A stretch of DNA of 46,927 nt from a virus. Both the position numbers and the translations under genes were made by a program. The stretch lies in IMG/VR virus record IMGVR_UViG_3300018082_000002, positions 1 to 46,927 of that record. One strand, written 5' to 3'. This document shows, in pieces, positions 7,217 to 15,643 of this stretch (position 1 is its first letter; every line of letters begins with the position of its first letter). Below the pieces are notes generated by a model. It had not been told where the DNA came from. It did no database searches and saw nothing but the letters and a program-made list of their open reading frames with translations.

Positions 7217-7552
7217 ATGAACTACCAAATAAACTTTGACCCAAATGGTGGAGATTTAGGTAGGGCAGAAATAAAGCCTATTTCACCACTGGAATTTCAG
7301 TTACTAGTGCCACACATAGCACACATACTAGAATGTTTACACATAGCTGGATTATCAAGATTACCATTCAAATATGCATTTGAGTTTCCTCTACATGTGA
7401 GAGACCAAGTATTTCTATCAATGTTAACTATGAAATTACCATCACACGTAAAATTTTATGAATGTGATGGAAAGAAGTTATTTGAAATGCGAGGTGCTAG
7501 TGGGGGAGTAGTTAGTGGTTTAGTCTGTTATCTAATAACAACAGGAGAATAA
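7217..7552 (+). CDS. Miniature paralogue of the phage's major capsid protein (early-arm gene)
   Basis: The 111-residue protein carries two segments also present in the major capsid protein encoded at 22913-24160. FDPNGGDLGR at residues 7-16 matches capsid FDANGGDLGR in 9 of 10 positions. FYECDGKKLFEMRGASGGV at about residues 80-98 matches capsid FYTTDGRKIFEIRGASGGV in 14 of 19. Codons differ at many synonymous sites, so this is an old, selectively maintained similarity, not a recent copy. The middle (about residues 20-78) is unrelated by eye. It has a good AGGAGAATAAT site and sits in the early arm on the opposite strand to the capsid gene. A capsid-assembly modulator, decoy or relic are all possible. 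Confidence 0.65.
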   Translation: MNYQINFDPNGGDLGRAEIKPISPLEFQLLVPHIAHILECLHIAGLSRLPFKYAFEFPLHVRDQVFLSMLTMKLPSHVKFYECDGKKLFEMRGASGGVVSGLVCYLITTGE

Positions 7553-7553
7553 T

Positions 7554-7733
7554 ATGGCAGATGATAAAGGACACATCAATTTAATTATTGATTTAGGAAA
7601 TTTATTGGAGGAGGCCAGAGAATATCAATTCCATGATTTCAAAAATAGAGACTAAGCTACTCCAAAAGTAGAGTTACACAGGAAGTTACTAGAAATTGAT
7701 AGGAAAATGCAGGAAGGAAAGTATGACAACTAA
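7554..7733 (+). pseudogene. Small gene interrupted by an in-frame TAA
   Basis: From ATG 7554 the frame encodes 33 residues ending ...YQFHDFKNRD at TAA 7653-7655. The same frame then stays open for 25 codons (ATPKVELHRKLLEIDRK...YDN) to TAA 7731-7733. Together they read as one 59-residue phage protein of the 'HDF...YATPK...L...DYDN' type, in which a Tyr codon (TAT/TAC) would stand where TAA now lies. A point nonsense change, a sequencing error, or an active 33-residue short form are possible. Other genes here use all three stop codons, so recoding is unlikely. Confidence 0.6.
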
Positions 7734-7947
7734 TATGAATCCACTAAAGATTACTTGGAGAGATAAATTACGGAATTGGATTGGTATGTTCTTCTATAAA
7801 AGATTGGGAGTCAAAGCAGGTCCATTTATGTTTCATTCTAGAGGAGAATGGTGGTTCATAGACCATATTGGTAATATCTGGATTATCAGATATACTGGAC
7901 GCGTAGAAAACTGCCCTCTGCAAATAACACTATTTCACAAAATATAG
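7723..7947 (+). CDS. Small basic Trp-rich protein of unknown function
   Basis: ATG 7723 follows AGGAAGG at ideal spacing and is preferred over the longer in-frame start at 7696. The 74-residue product is basic and rich in aromatics (RNWIGMFFYKRLGV, GEWWFIDHIGNIWIIRYTG), suggesting a small beta or membrane-surface protein. It overlaps the end of the interrupted gene by 11 bases. Confidence 0.55.
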   Translation: MTTNMNPLKITWRDKLRNWIGMFFYKRLGVKAGPFMFHSRGEWWFIDHIGNIWIIRYTGRVENCPLQITLFHKI

Positions 7948-7956
7948 GAAATTAAT

Positions 7957-8340
7957 ATGAATGATGAATGGAAACTCCCTAATGGTTCCATTATAAAATT
8001 TGGGGACAAGAAAGATGAAGATTATAAAGGGCAGGAGATTGACTTTTCTTTTCTAGAACCAGAACAATTTGAAATTTCAGAAGAAGGATATAAGAAAATG
8101 ACATATCCACCAGACCCATCAACTTCTAGTATGAGGAAAAACATGAAAACAGCTATTCCAATTACAGCTATTTGGTTAAGAAGGATTAAGAGTAAAGTAG
8201 AAGTCCTTGCGGAAATTAACAATAAATTTTATATGGTAATTAGAGAAAACATTGACGCCAACTTTAGTCATATTGCGGAAGGAAATGGCAGAGAAAATTG
8301 GAGTGAAGATTATCTATACCCATACAAGGAAGGAGAATAA
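7957..8340 (+). CDS. Protein of unknown function
   Basis: The 127-residue acidic protein is preceded by AGGAAATTAAT. No family was recognised. It opens with a short beta hairpin (WKLPNGSIIKFGDKKD), has a proline-rich loop (YPPDPSTSS) and ends with an aromatic segment (NWSEDYLYPYKEGE). Confidence 0.6.
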   Translation: MNDEWKLPNGSIIKFGDKKDEDYKGQEIDFSFLEPEQFEISEEGYKKMTYPPDPSTSSMRKNMKTAIPITAIWLRRIKSKVEVLAEINNKFYMVIRENIDANFSHIAEGNGRENWSEDYLYPYKEGE

Positions 8341-8345
8341 ACTAC

Positions 8346-8486
8346 ATGAAATTAACTTCATTGCAAGACAAGTTTTATAAAGGACACCAGTGGGCATTTT
8401 GGAAGAAATATAAATGGTATCAATTAAGATGGTGGAAGGCTCTATTCAGAGGAGAATCAAGAGGAGATTGGACTACTAAGAAATGA
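8346..8486 (+). CDS. 46-residue Trp-rich basic protein, last gene of the rightward arm
   Basis: ATG 8346 lies five bases after the preceding stop, with AAGGAGAATAAAC upstream. The product is very basic and rich in Trp (HQWAFWKKYKWYQLRWWKAL). Such composition suits nucleic-acid or membrane binding. It ends at 8486, only two bases from the end of the converging late operon, with no terminator between. Confidence 0.55.
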   Translation: MKLTSLQDKFYKGHQWAFWKKYKWYQLRWWKALFRGESRGDWTTKK

Positions 8487-8488
8487 AA

Positions 8489-11029
8489 TTATCTAGCCCT
8501 TTCAGCTTCCTGCATTTCTCTAGCAATAGGCGGCCCGATAAATGGAACAAATCTAGTGCCTTTAGTAGTAGCTTTTTGAAAGTCTCCTTTAACTACGTCT
8601 TTACCAATATCAACAACTCTCATTAAATCATTCAATGCACTTCCAGCTAAACTTCTAAGTACTTCACCGCCACCACCAGCTAGAGATTCTATTACATCGG
8701 CATATATTCCTAGCGCAAAGGATTGGGCCATATTCTCTGCAAATCTAGCTATTAATGGGTCTTCTATTCCAAGTCTTTTTTGAATAAACTCTTGCCTACC
8801 TGCTATTTCCTCACTAACCTTTTCTTCACCAGTAACTCCAGTCCTGACCAATCCTCTAATTAGAGCTTTAGCATCGCCAGTCATTTCACCAGCAATTTGT
8901 GATGCTCCAAGTAACATTGGAATACTCCTAACAGGATTTGACATGACTAAATCTTTGATAATCTTAGTCTGAGCGAATTGATATTTATGGAATAAAGTCA
9001 GTAGATTAGCAAGTCCGGAACCAGTCCAATATTGAGGCATATTCTGTGGTTCAGCTAAACCTTGAGTTAGTTCAGCAGTTCTGAACGCCGCTCGCTTGAT
9101 TTGCATAGGATTTAATTCAGTTTGTTTCATTAATTCAGTAGGATTAGTTAGAGTTAAATCTTGTAATTTCTTAAGATTTAATGGATTAGCATTGCCAGCC
9201 TTTACTTCATTGAATAATTGCTTAGCGTATGAACGGCCAGCAGAGGATGAAATAGTTCTCATGAATTTCTCACCCTCGTCTAGACCATATAGTTTAGTGG
9301 GTGAGAATTTAGAATCTTTTATAGCGGCGGCGAATATTTCCCTGAAAATGTTTTGCAACGCGCCGCTTTCCTTTGCAAACTCACCAGATTCTTGACTCCT
9401 AAATATTGTATCCGTTAAACCTTTAACAAACGATTTAGTATTAGTCTGAATAGGAATCATTGCAGTCGTATTCAAATTACTAATACCAGAAGTAGATAAG
9501 TGTAACCAAGCCTGCATTGCTGTAGCTTTACGGGAAATATCAATAGAATCATAATCTCCTACTTGGCCCCTATTTAATAGCTTCTTCATCATCTCAGTAG
9601 AATATTCTGGATTCTTTGTTCTTCTAATCAAATCCATTAGTGGACTTTCATTATCAGCTAAATCCATAGGACCATAGTTATTTGATTCTGTAATACGCCT
9701 AGACATTTCAGTTATATGTTGTCTATATACATCCTTATCAACCCTATATCCTGGAAGGTTAGTTTCTCTAGCATGTTGTGCATCAATCAATCTTTCTCCG
9801 AATCTCTTGGCATTATTTAAGAGTGCATCAATTTCAGCTGGAGCCATTCCCTTTTCAGTTAATCTAGCTCGTATATCAGTCGGGTCTCTTTTAAGAGTAT
9901 CAAAGAAATCCTCAGTATACATATGAGGCCAGTAGTTTTCTCTAGGCTGCCAAGGAACTTGTTTTGTTCCATCTTTACTTCTTAATCCAGCACCAGAATT
10001 AGTCATTTCATTGCTAATTTCAGAATCTAATAACTTGTATCTCCTAACTGATTCAGCAATCTTCTCACTATCTGGCCTAGCTTTTCCTTCAATAGAATCT
10101 ACAAAGTTGGTAAACTCTTTGTCATTAAGTTTATCAATGACATTATCATATCTACTAATCCAAGTTCCTGACTTAATATGAGAGTCTACTTGAGTTTGTT
10201 TAACTAATTCTCCTAATTGCGGATGTTGAGTAGACAATTCAGTATCAATTGATGAAGTCATCTTTCCAACAAATCTACTGGTTGGAGTCTCTCTATGGAG
10301 AAATCTCTGAACAAATGAAGGGTCATTAATAGCTTGAGATAGTTCAGGATTCTTAAATGCAACTTCAGCAGCAGTATTTGCAAGATTACTTGGGGCGCCG
10401 GCAGATTCCAAGTTCCTAGCTTGCATGACAATCTGTGGACTTCTAGTAACTTCTCTTCTAAATTCAGTAGCAGGCTTAATAAAAGCCTTTTCAGGTTCTC
10501 TAAGCAAGCTCATTGTTAATTCTTTTTGTTCAGCAGTTGGAATATTTGGTGCTCTTAAATACCCAGTTCTTGCCGCCGCTACTTCCCCAGTGGGACCACC
10601 ATAATATGTAGGTTCTTGCAAGGATAAAGCACGTTCAGGTAGTAATGCTCTAGGAGTAACTTCAGGAGTGGCAACCTCACCAGCAATTTTAGGTAATGCT
10701 CCTCTTGCTGCTCCAATAGCACCTAAAGCTGGAGTTTCAGGTTGACCTAAAATTCCTGATAATACTTCACCAGCATAGGCAGGTATAGAACCTAATGCAC
10801 CACCCCACCATTGAAGTGGCTCTGGTAACTTAGAAGCTACATCGGAAATCTTATGATATAATGGGTCAAAATCAAGTGAGAATATTGATTCATCTGGTCT
10901 AGGTCTAAAGACTTTTGGCTTAATTTCAGGTTTAATTTCAGGTTCTACTTTAGTAATAGGCTCAGCTTCAAACTGCTTGAAGTAATCGTCCTTTTCAGGC
11001 TCAAATTGAGAGAACCAATCTTGAGGCAT
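8489..11029 (-). CDS. Large putative internal virion / ejection protein
   Basis: This 846-residue protein is last in the late operon. Its N-terminus has a short duplicated motif (DWFSQFEPEKDDYFKQFEAE) followed by Glu/Pro repeats. Small-residue-rich segments (ALGAIGAARGALPKIAGEV near 105; LAGGGGEVLRSLAG near 790) could insert in membrane, and the long middle is helical. Placement with two other Gln/Ala-rich proteins after the fibres and endolysin matches podovirus ejection proteins. No lytic transglycosylase or peptidase motif was seen. It is not a tape measure: it lacks long coiled coil, and no tail-tube genes exist. Confidence 0.55.
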   Translation of the reverse strand: MPQDWFSQFEPEKDDYFKQFEAEPITKVEPEIKPEIKPKVFRPRPDESIFSLDFDPLYHKISDVASKLPEPLQWWGGALGSIPAYAGEVLSGILGQPETPALGAIGAARGALPKIAGEVATPEVTPRALLPERALSLQEPTYYGGPTGEVAAARTGYLRAPNIPTAEQKELTMSLLREPEKAFIKPATEFRREVTRSPQIVMQARNLESAGAPSNLANTAAEVAFKNPELSQAINDPSFVQRFLHRETPTSRFVGKMTSSIDTELSTQHPQLGELVKQTQVDSHIKSGTWISRYDNVIDKLNDKEFTNFVDSIEGKARPDSEKIAESVRRYKLLDSEISNEMTNSGAGLRSKDGTKQVPWQPRENYWPHMYTEDFFDTLKRDPTDIRARLTEKGMAPAEIDALLNNAKRFGERLIDAQHARETNLPGYRVDKDVYRQHITEMSRRITESNNYGPMDLADNESPLMDLIRRTKNPEYSTEMMKKLLNRGQVGDYDSIDISRKATAMQAWLHLSTSGISNLNTTAMIPIQTNTKSFVKGLTDTIFRSQESGEFAKESGALQNIFREIFAAAIKDSKFSPTKLYGLDEGEKFMRTISSSAGRSYAKQLFNEVKAGNANPLNLKKLQDLTLTNPTELMKQTELNPMQIKRAAFRTAELTQGLAEPQNMPQYWTGSGLANLLTLFHKYQFAQTKIIKDLVMSNPVRSIPMLLGASQIAGEMTGDAKALIRGLVRTGVTGEEKVSEEIAGRQEFIQKRLGIEDPLIARFAENMAQSFALGIYADVIESLAGGGGEVLRSLAGSALNDLMRVVDIGKDVVKGDFQKATTKGTRFVPFIGPPIAREMQEAERAR

Positions 11030-12120
11030 TATTTCACCATTCTAGCGCCGCGTTGTGTAGCCTGTGTAACCATACCTTTTGGAACTGATACTACTCTACC
11101 ATCTGGAGTTCTCATTCTGACTGTATCAGTAGTTGGCTTAACTTCTGGTTTAGCAACCTCAGTAGTAGGTTTAGTCTCAACAGATTTAGCAGCGGGGCCA
11201 CCTTCATATATGAATTTTCTCATTTCTTCATACGCCTTTTCACTTGGACCAAATATGTATCCTGGAGAAGTTATACTAAATCCTCCACCAGGAACTACCT
11301 TAATATGCTTGGCCCACTCTGGATGAGTATTTCTAGCTTCTTCTGCTCTCCTCAAAACATCTGCTCTTTGTTGAGTTGGTAGTTTAGGTTCACCAGCTTT
11401 TTGTGCTTCTAACTCACTTTTATGCCTAGCTTGAATATCTTCTAATGATTCCCTTCCAGTTTGTCTTTGGGTTTCTAATGCAGTTCCAGTAGTTCTAGCT
11501 TCTTCCCCACCAGCTCTTACTCTTTCCATTGCTTGCCTACCAGTTACATCAGCAGTCTTTCTAGCTTCTTCTCCAGTTGCACCAATTCTTGCTAACGCCC
11601 CAGTCTGCATTATCTCTAATTTTTCTCTTTCATTTAATTTTCTTCCCAATTCTCTTTCAGCAATGCTAATTCTTTGATTTGCTTCTCGTTTCTTTTCTTC
11701 TAACTGTTCATATGAAAATCCTATTCTTTCTTCAGATGCTCTTCTTCTTTCTCCTAATTCAGCCGCTCTCAAGTTAAGTTGAGCTGTTCTATATCCACTA
11801 GTAGGGTCTGCTAAATTTATATCATGTAGTTGTTTACCAGTAGCAATTTCTCTAGCTATATCACCAAGAGAAGGTTGATAAACTACATTTGGTGGTTTAG
11901 ATTCTTGTCTTAATCTTTCTTGCTGTGGTAATTCTCTTGCTCTTGTAGATTCTTCCCGAAACATTATATCTTGGGCACGTTCTTTCTGTCTCATCATTGG
12001 CTCTATCTGAGACATAAAAGTACCAAATACATCATCCTCACTACTCCTTCTAGGAGCACCAAACTGTGTAGCTGGAGGATAAATATTATTCATTCTTAAT
12101 TTTTCAAGAAAAGAAGCCAT
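11029..12120 (-). CDS. Putative internal virion protein, coiled-coil
   Basis: The 363-residue protein has a long charged helical centre (residues about 95-245, rich in Arg, Glu, Gln and Ala, with repeated TGxEARxTxxxxGRQ-like units). The C-terminus has PDGRVVSVPKGMVTQA near 335-350, a short beta motif seen in other phage virion proteins. It overlaps the 846-residue gene by one base and has AGGAGAATAAT upstream. An ejection-complex role is inferred from position and composition. Confidence 0.55.
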   Translation of the reverse strand: MASFLEKLRMNNIYPPATQFGAPRRSSEDDVFGTFMSQIEPMMRQKERAQDIMFREESTRARELPQQERLRQESKPPNVVYQPSLGDIAREIATGKQLHDINLADPTSGYRTAQLNLRAAELGERRRASEERIGFSYEQLEEKKREANQRISIAERELGRKLNEREKLEIMQTGALARIGATGEEARKTADVTGRQAMERVRAGGEEARTTGTALETQRQTGRESLEDIQARHKSELEAQKAGEPKLPTQQRADVLRRAEEARNTHPEWAKHIKVVPGGGFSITSPGYIFGPSEKAYEEMRKFIYEGGPAAKSVETKPTTEVAKPEVKPTTDTVRMRTPDGRVVSVPKGMVTQATQRGARMVK

Positions 12121-12129
12121 ATTATTCTC

Positions 12130-13110
12130 CTAACCAAATGCTGGCCTGCTAGGTCTATAAGCAGTTGGCATACCTCTTTGATAGGCATTAATTAACATTC
12201 CTCCACCAGCTTGTCTCCTAGCTGCCGTTTGTTCTTGTAATTGCTGCTGTTGTGTAGCTTGTTGACCAAATAATTGAGCTAGTGCTGGAGTAGTTCCATA
12301 CAAACCACGCATACCTTCTGTCGCTGCCATCTGTCGTCTTGTATCCTCACTACGTAAAGATTCCATGCCGCGTATAGCTTCTAATCCTAATTGGCCTCTC
12401 TCAAGCCCAGTCCTTTCACCAAATTCTCTTCCTCTCATTTCAGCTTCTAAGTTAGTTCTGTCAATATCTCTTTGTGCTCCAGCTTCTCTCTCAGCAAATT
12501 GAGCAAATTGTGGAGCGGCTTGCATTCTACCCTGAGCCACCATTTGAGCAATTTGAGCATTAACATTAGTTGTTGTTCCAGCTAATTGCTCAGATAAGTC
12601 TCTCGACATTCTAGCCGTAGTGGCACCATAACCAGGACTATAACCACCCTGAAGAGAACGTTGTCTATTAAGATTTTGCATTGCATTAGCATAAACTGAC
12701 CTAATGGGAGATATTCCTCTTTCTCGAATATTAGATATATCTCCAGTAGAATAACCACCAGTAGTTGCTAATTCCCCAAGCGTTCCAAGAGCACCAGAAA
12801 CTTCAGGAGTTCTCTGATAAGCTAAAGTTCTTGGAGTATAAGGAGTCGCTCCACTGGAAGCACCAGAAAGAATACTTTGATATTTTTGCATTAACCCTTG
12901 ACGTTCTGAGTCTGGACCTTTATCCAGCATACTTCTATAACGATTCATTATCTCATCATAATCTTGACCAGTCTGTTCTATAGAAGCAGGATAGGCTTGT
13001 TGTGCAGTAGTAGCTATTGGTTTTTTAGTAGGTGGAGGAATATACTGTTGTGGTCTAGTAGGAAAACCACCAGGAATAGGCTGATTACGTGATACAATAC
13101 CAGCAGGCAT
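12130..13110 (-). CDS. Putative internal virion protein, Gln/Ala-rich
   Basis: The 326-residue protein begins with a proline-rich segment (IPGGFPTRPQQYIPPPTKKP). It continues with Gln/Ala/Arg-rich helices and ends with a Q-tract (QLFGQQATQQQQLQEQTAAR near 285) and a Pro/Arg tail. It lies directly after the endolysin and before two other large helical virion proteins. Assignment rests on context and composition only. Confidence 0.5.
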   Translation of the reverse strand: MPAGIVSRNQPIPGGFPTRPQQYIPPPTKKPIATTAQQAYPASIEQTGQDYDEIMNRYRSMLDKGPDSERQGLMQKYQSILSGASSGATPYTPRTLAYQRTPEVSGALGTLGELATTGGYSTGDISNIRERGISPIRSVYANAMQNLNRQRSLQGGYSPGYGATTARMSRDLSEQLAGTTTNVNAQIAQMVAQGRMQAAPQFAQFAEREAGAQRDIDRTNLEAEMRGREFGERTGLERGQLGLEAIRGMESLRSEDTRRQMAATEGMRGLYGTTPALAQLFGQQATQQQQLQEQTAARRQAGGGMLINAYQRGMPTAYRPSRPAFG

Positions 13111-13457
13111 TATTTTTTACCTTCATGTTCTATACTGTAGTGATTGCCATCCTTAAATCTACCACCCCAAGAACATTTAATATCTCCAAATGATTGCTTT
13201 TCCCACCATTCACCCAACTGCTTATGGTCCTCAGTTTTATCTAGAAATTTTCCATCTCTAAATAAATTTAAGTCAATTGCTAGTTTTAATGTGTGAAGAG
13301 AATTTTTAATCCCTTTTTCTAACTTAGCTAATCTAGCTGCTTCCTCTGGAGAACGCAATAATTCTCCAAGAGTAACTGCATAACCAAATTCCTGTGCTTG
13401 AAATATTAGTTCAGCAACTAAATTAGCAAATATTGATTGCTTCTCTCTTAATGTCAT
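13110..13457 (-). CDS. Endolysin, M15-family zinc peptidase (D-Ala-D-Ala carboxypeptidase type)
   Basis: The 115-residue protein follows the phage M15C peptidase plan. TLGELLRSPEEAARL near residue 29, then NSLHTLKLAIDLNLFRDGKF near 52-71, provide the His and Asp zinc ligands. Near the end, WGGRFKDGNHYSIEHE supplies the final His. It would cut the peptide crossbridge or D-Ala end of peptidoglycan. It is full length for the family and has no signal peptide, so it needs a holin; candidates are at 34515 and 35054. It overlaps the fibre gene upstream by ATGA-type coupling. Confidence 0.93.
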   Translation of the reverse strand: MTLREKQSIFANLVAELIFQAQEFGYAVTLGELLRSPEEAARLAKLEKGIKNSLHTLKLAIDLNLFRDGKFLDKTEDHKQLGEWWEKQSFGDIKCSWGGRFKDGNHYSIEHEGKK

Positions 13458-14473
13458 AGTCCATAGCTCATAAACATTGAACCGACTGAAATAGACTTAT
13501 CATTGGGACCAGCGATAGTCTCGAAAATATCCACATTCCATTTAAGCCTTACTGTAGCCGCCGGAAGGTTAGTTGCTAGACTGACTTCTGTTCCACCATT
13601 AACACTAAAGAAAGCTGTTGTTCCACTAATTCGTATCTTAAGTTTGTAATAAGTGTTAGTAGCAATAGCATCAGAAGCAACAGTAACTTGAGTAACTCCA
13701 TCCCTAGCAACTCCAAACCATTTTGTAGCATCAACTACACTTGAATATCTAAATGCTATACTATTTCCACTGGCCGTATCACTATTGGCAGAACCATTTG
13801 CTTGGTCAGTTAATTCAATCCATATACGAGCGGCCGTTAAATCTGGACCTGTAATAACTTCTATTTCAAATGTAGGTTCCTGTTGAACTTGTACTGTAGC
13901 AGTAGTAGCACCCTCACAAGCACCTCTACCATTTGTTCCATCTCCAGTAACTTTAACATAACTTCCAGTTGTTTTAGGGTCTGCTGCTGCTGCCGCTCCT
14001 AAAGATACTGTTACTGGATTGGTCTGTCCAACACCTACAAAACTCGTACCATTTCCTTGTGGTATACTAGAAATCCATTGTGTTGGAATTGGATTTGCTG
14101 AAGCACCACCGGAGGCATTTAATGTAGTTCCAGTAATTGAAAGGTTAGTTCCTAATGTAATTTCTTCTGGGTCACCAGCACCACTATCGCCCCTACCTAG
14201 TAGTTTAGATGCGGCAGAAATGTGTCTAACTCTATCATTCTGGCCTACAAAGAATCCATCTTCACCATCTAATCCATCTAATGCTATTGGCTGTCCAGCA
14301 GAAGATAAACCACCTCCAGAAGGACTAGAATAAGTTTGCCAAGTAGTTCCATTAGACCTTTCTAATACATTTTCACCAGTAACAAAATATAGAGTTCCAG
14401 CAGCTACAGCAGTAGCTAAAGGCTGATTAGCCCGAGTGTCTCTCTGAATTACGTCTTGTAATCTACTAGCCAA
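13454..14473 (-). CDS. Tail fibre with shared anchor and LamG-like head
   Basis: The start is TTG at 14473; homologues of this anchor begin at the equivalent place. Residues 1-50 (RDTRANQPLATAVAAGTLYF...VLERSNGTTWQTYS) match the N-terminus of the fibre at 14995-15639 in about half of 38 positions, so both are likely held by the same tail component. A short collagen-like DGLDGEDG stretch follows. Residues about 165-335 are beta-rich (IEVITGPDLTAARIWIELTD, TYYKLKIRISGTTAFFSVNG), like a LamG/jelly-roll sugar-binding domain. It is probably a receptor-binding fibre. It is immediately upstream of the endolysin. Confidence 0.7.
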   Translation of the reverse strand: MASRLQDVIQRDTRANQPLATAVAAGTLYFVTGENVLERSNGTTWQTYSSPSGGGLSSAGQPIALDGLDGEDGFFVGQNDRVRHISAASKLLGRGDSGAGDPEEITLGTNLSITGTTLNASGGASANPIPTQWISSIPQGNGTSFVGVGQTNPVTVSLGAAAAADPKTTGSYVKVTGDGTNGRGACEGATTATVQVQQEPTFEIEVITGPDLTAARIWIELTDQANGSANSDTASGNSIAFRYSSVVDATKWFGVARDGVTQVTVASDAIATNTYYKLKIRISGTTAFFSVNGGTEVSLATNLPAATVRLKWNVDIFETIAGPNDKSISVGSMFMSYGL

Positions 14474-14810
14474 GGACTATCTCATCACCAGTAATAACAA
14501 TAACAAGAATATTGTTAGTTCCAGCAGAAAGTGTAAGAATCTCAGCAGCATCCATAATTAGATACATAAAAACATCTCTTATGGAATCAGTTACTCCAGC
14601 GGCCGCGGCTGGAATACTATAAGTAGACCATAATCTAGTTGTGGCTCCATCAGCACCTACTGATAATGTAAATGTGACAGGAGATGCTGAAGGGTTACTA
14701 ATGTGAAGCTGTCTTATAATAGTCTTAGTCAATGCTGGAACAGTATAGACAGTTGCAGGTCCAGTAGCAATCTGAGCAGGTCCATAAAGTCTTTTTGGTA
14801 TTCTAGCCAT
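14466..14810 (-). CDS. Small tail-associated beta-sandwich protein
   Basis: The 114-residue protein begins MARIPKRLYGPAQIATGPATVYTVPALTKTIIRQLHISNP (shown here as family-typical 'PKRLY...YTVP..KT.I....I.NP'), a pattern common in small podovirus and siphovirus tail proteins. It is mostly beta strands with Ala/Thr-rich turns. AGGAGAATGAG precedes the start. It overlaps the fibre gene by eight bases. Role: probably fibre accessory or head-fibre component. Confidence 0.6.
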   Translation of the reverse strand: MARIPKRLYGPAQIATGPATVYTVPALTKTIIRQLHISNPSASPVTFTLSVGADGATTRLWSTYSIPAAAAGVTDSIRDVFMYLIMDAAEILTLSAGTNNILVIVITGDEIVLG

Positions 14811-14994
14811 CTCATTCTCCTTTGTCTACCAACTTCTATAATTTAGTAATTTCAGATTCTAACTCAATAAAAGGATTATTTAGAATATATTGACTTCTTT
14901 AGCCACAAGTAACTGTAAAAGCTCTTGCAAATTCATTTACAACTTCCATCTATACGGCGGTTGTTATTCTGTTGTACCCAGTTCATTGTACTGA

Positions 14995-15639
14995 TTAGAT
15001 ACTGAAACTACCGGACATCTGAAATTGAGAAGTATTGCTTAAATCACCTTGAACCAGTGTAGTCAAGCTCGTCGCAGCCGCTATTGCTGCTGTGGGAATG
15101 ATATTAGCTCCTGACATAAATGAAGTCATAAATACAAATGCGGTCGTCATGGCATCCCATAGTACGGGGAATGACTGATTACTTGTAGATGCCGAAAATG
15201 GTTGACCACCAATAAAGACAAAGCCTGTAATGGTGCCAAGCGTTGACAGTTTGACGGTAATCTCAAATGTCACCAATCGGCCAATTTTTGTGCATAAGCC
15301 AGATTGGGTTGCGTAGACTTGACCAGATTGTCCGCCACTTCCTTGGATGACTGGGGTAAAGTTGACTTCAGTAACCAGCCTATCATTATCAGGAATGTTG
15401 AAAGAGAATTCTTCACCATCAATCCCATCAATCCCTGGTGGACCTATTACTGGAATATTACCAGGATAAATACTATATAATTCCCAAACAATACCAGTTG
15501 ACCTTTCAAGTATTCCTAAATTTGTAGAAAAATATAAAGTTCCTTGCAATACATCACTGGCCAAGGGACGGTCAGCAGCTAAACCTCTCCTATGAGTAAA
15601 TGCCGTTTTACGATAATCTTGTGGAGGACTTAAAGGCAT
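14995..15639 (-). CDS. Tail fibre with shared anchor, second receptor-binding variant
   Basis: ATG 15639 is chosen; a TTG at 15660 would add seven residues. The 214-residue protein has the same anchor as the fibre at 13454 (RPLASDVLQGTLYFSTN, ILERSTGIVWELYS), then GPPGIDGIDGEE collagen-like triplets. Its C-terminal domain of about 100 residues (CTKIGRLVTFEITVKLSTLG, TGFVFIGGQPFSAS) is of a type widespread at phage fibre tips. A 184-base stretch without a convincing gene separates it from 14810. Confidence 0.7.
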   Translation of the reverse strand: MPLSPPQDYRKTAFTHRRGLAADRPLASDVLQGTLYFSTNLGILERSTGIVWELYSIYPGNIPVIGPPGIDGIDGEEFSFNIPDNDRLVTEVNFTPVIQGSGGQSGQVYATQSGLCTKIGRLVTFEITVKLSTLGTITGFVFIGGQPFSASTSNQSFPVLWDAMTTAFVFMTSFMSGANIIPTAAIAAATSLTTLVQGDLSNTSQFQMSGSFSI

Positions 15640-15643
15640 TTTA

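Noticed and set aside
7653-7655. TAA as a recoded sense codon
   Set aside because: TAA, TAG and TGA all end other genes cleanly, and large genes contain no in-frame TAA.
8489-11029. Tape measure protein
   Set aside because: No long regular coiled coil, and no tail tube, chaperone or baseplate genes; fits ejection proteins of a short-tailed phage better.
11006-11326. 106-residue plus-strand frame inside the late operon
   Set aside because: Antisense shadow of a helical virion protein gene, without a ribosome binding site or family motif.
14811-14994. Micro-frames of 16-17 residues between fibre genes
   Set aside because: No ribosome binding site and no overlap coupling; treated as non-coding relic.
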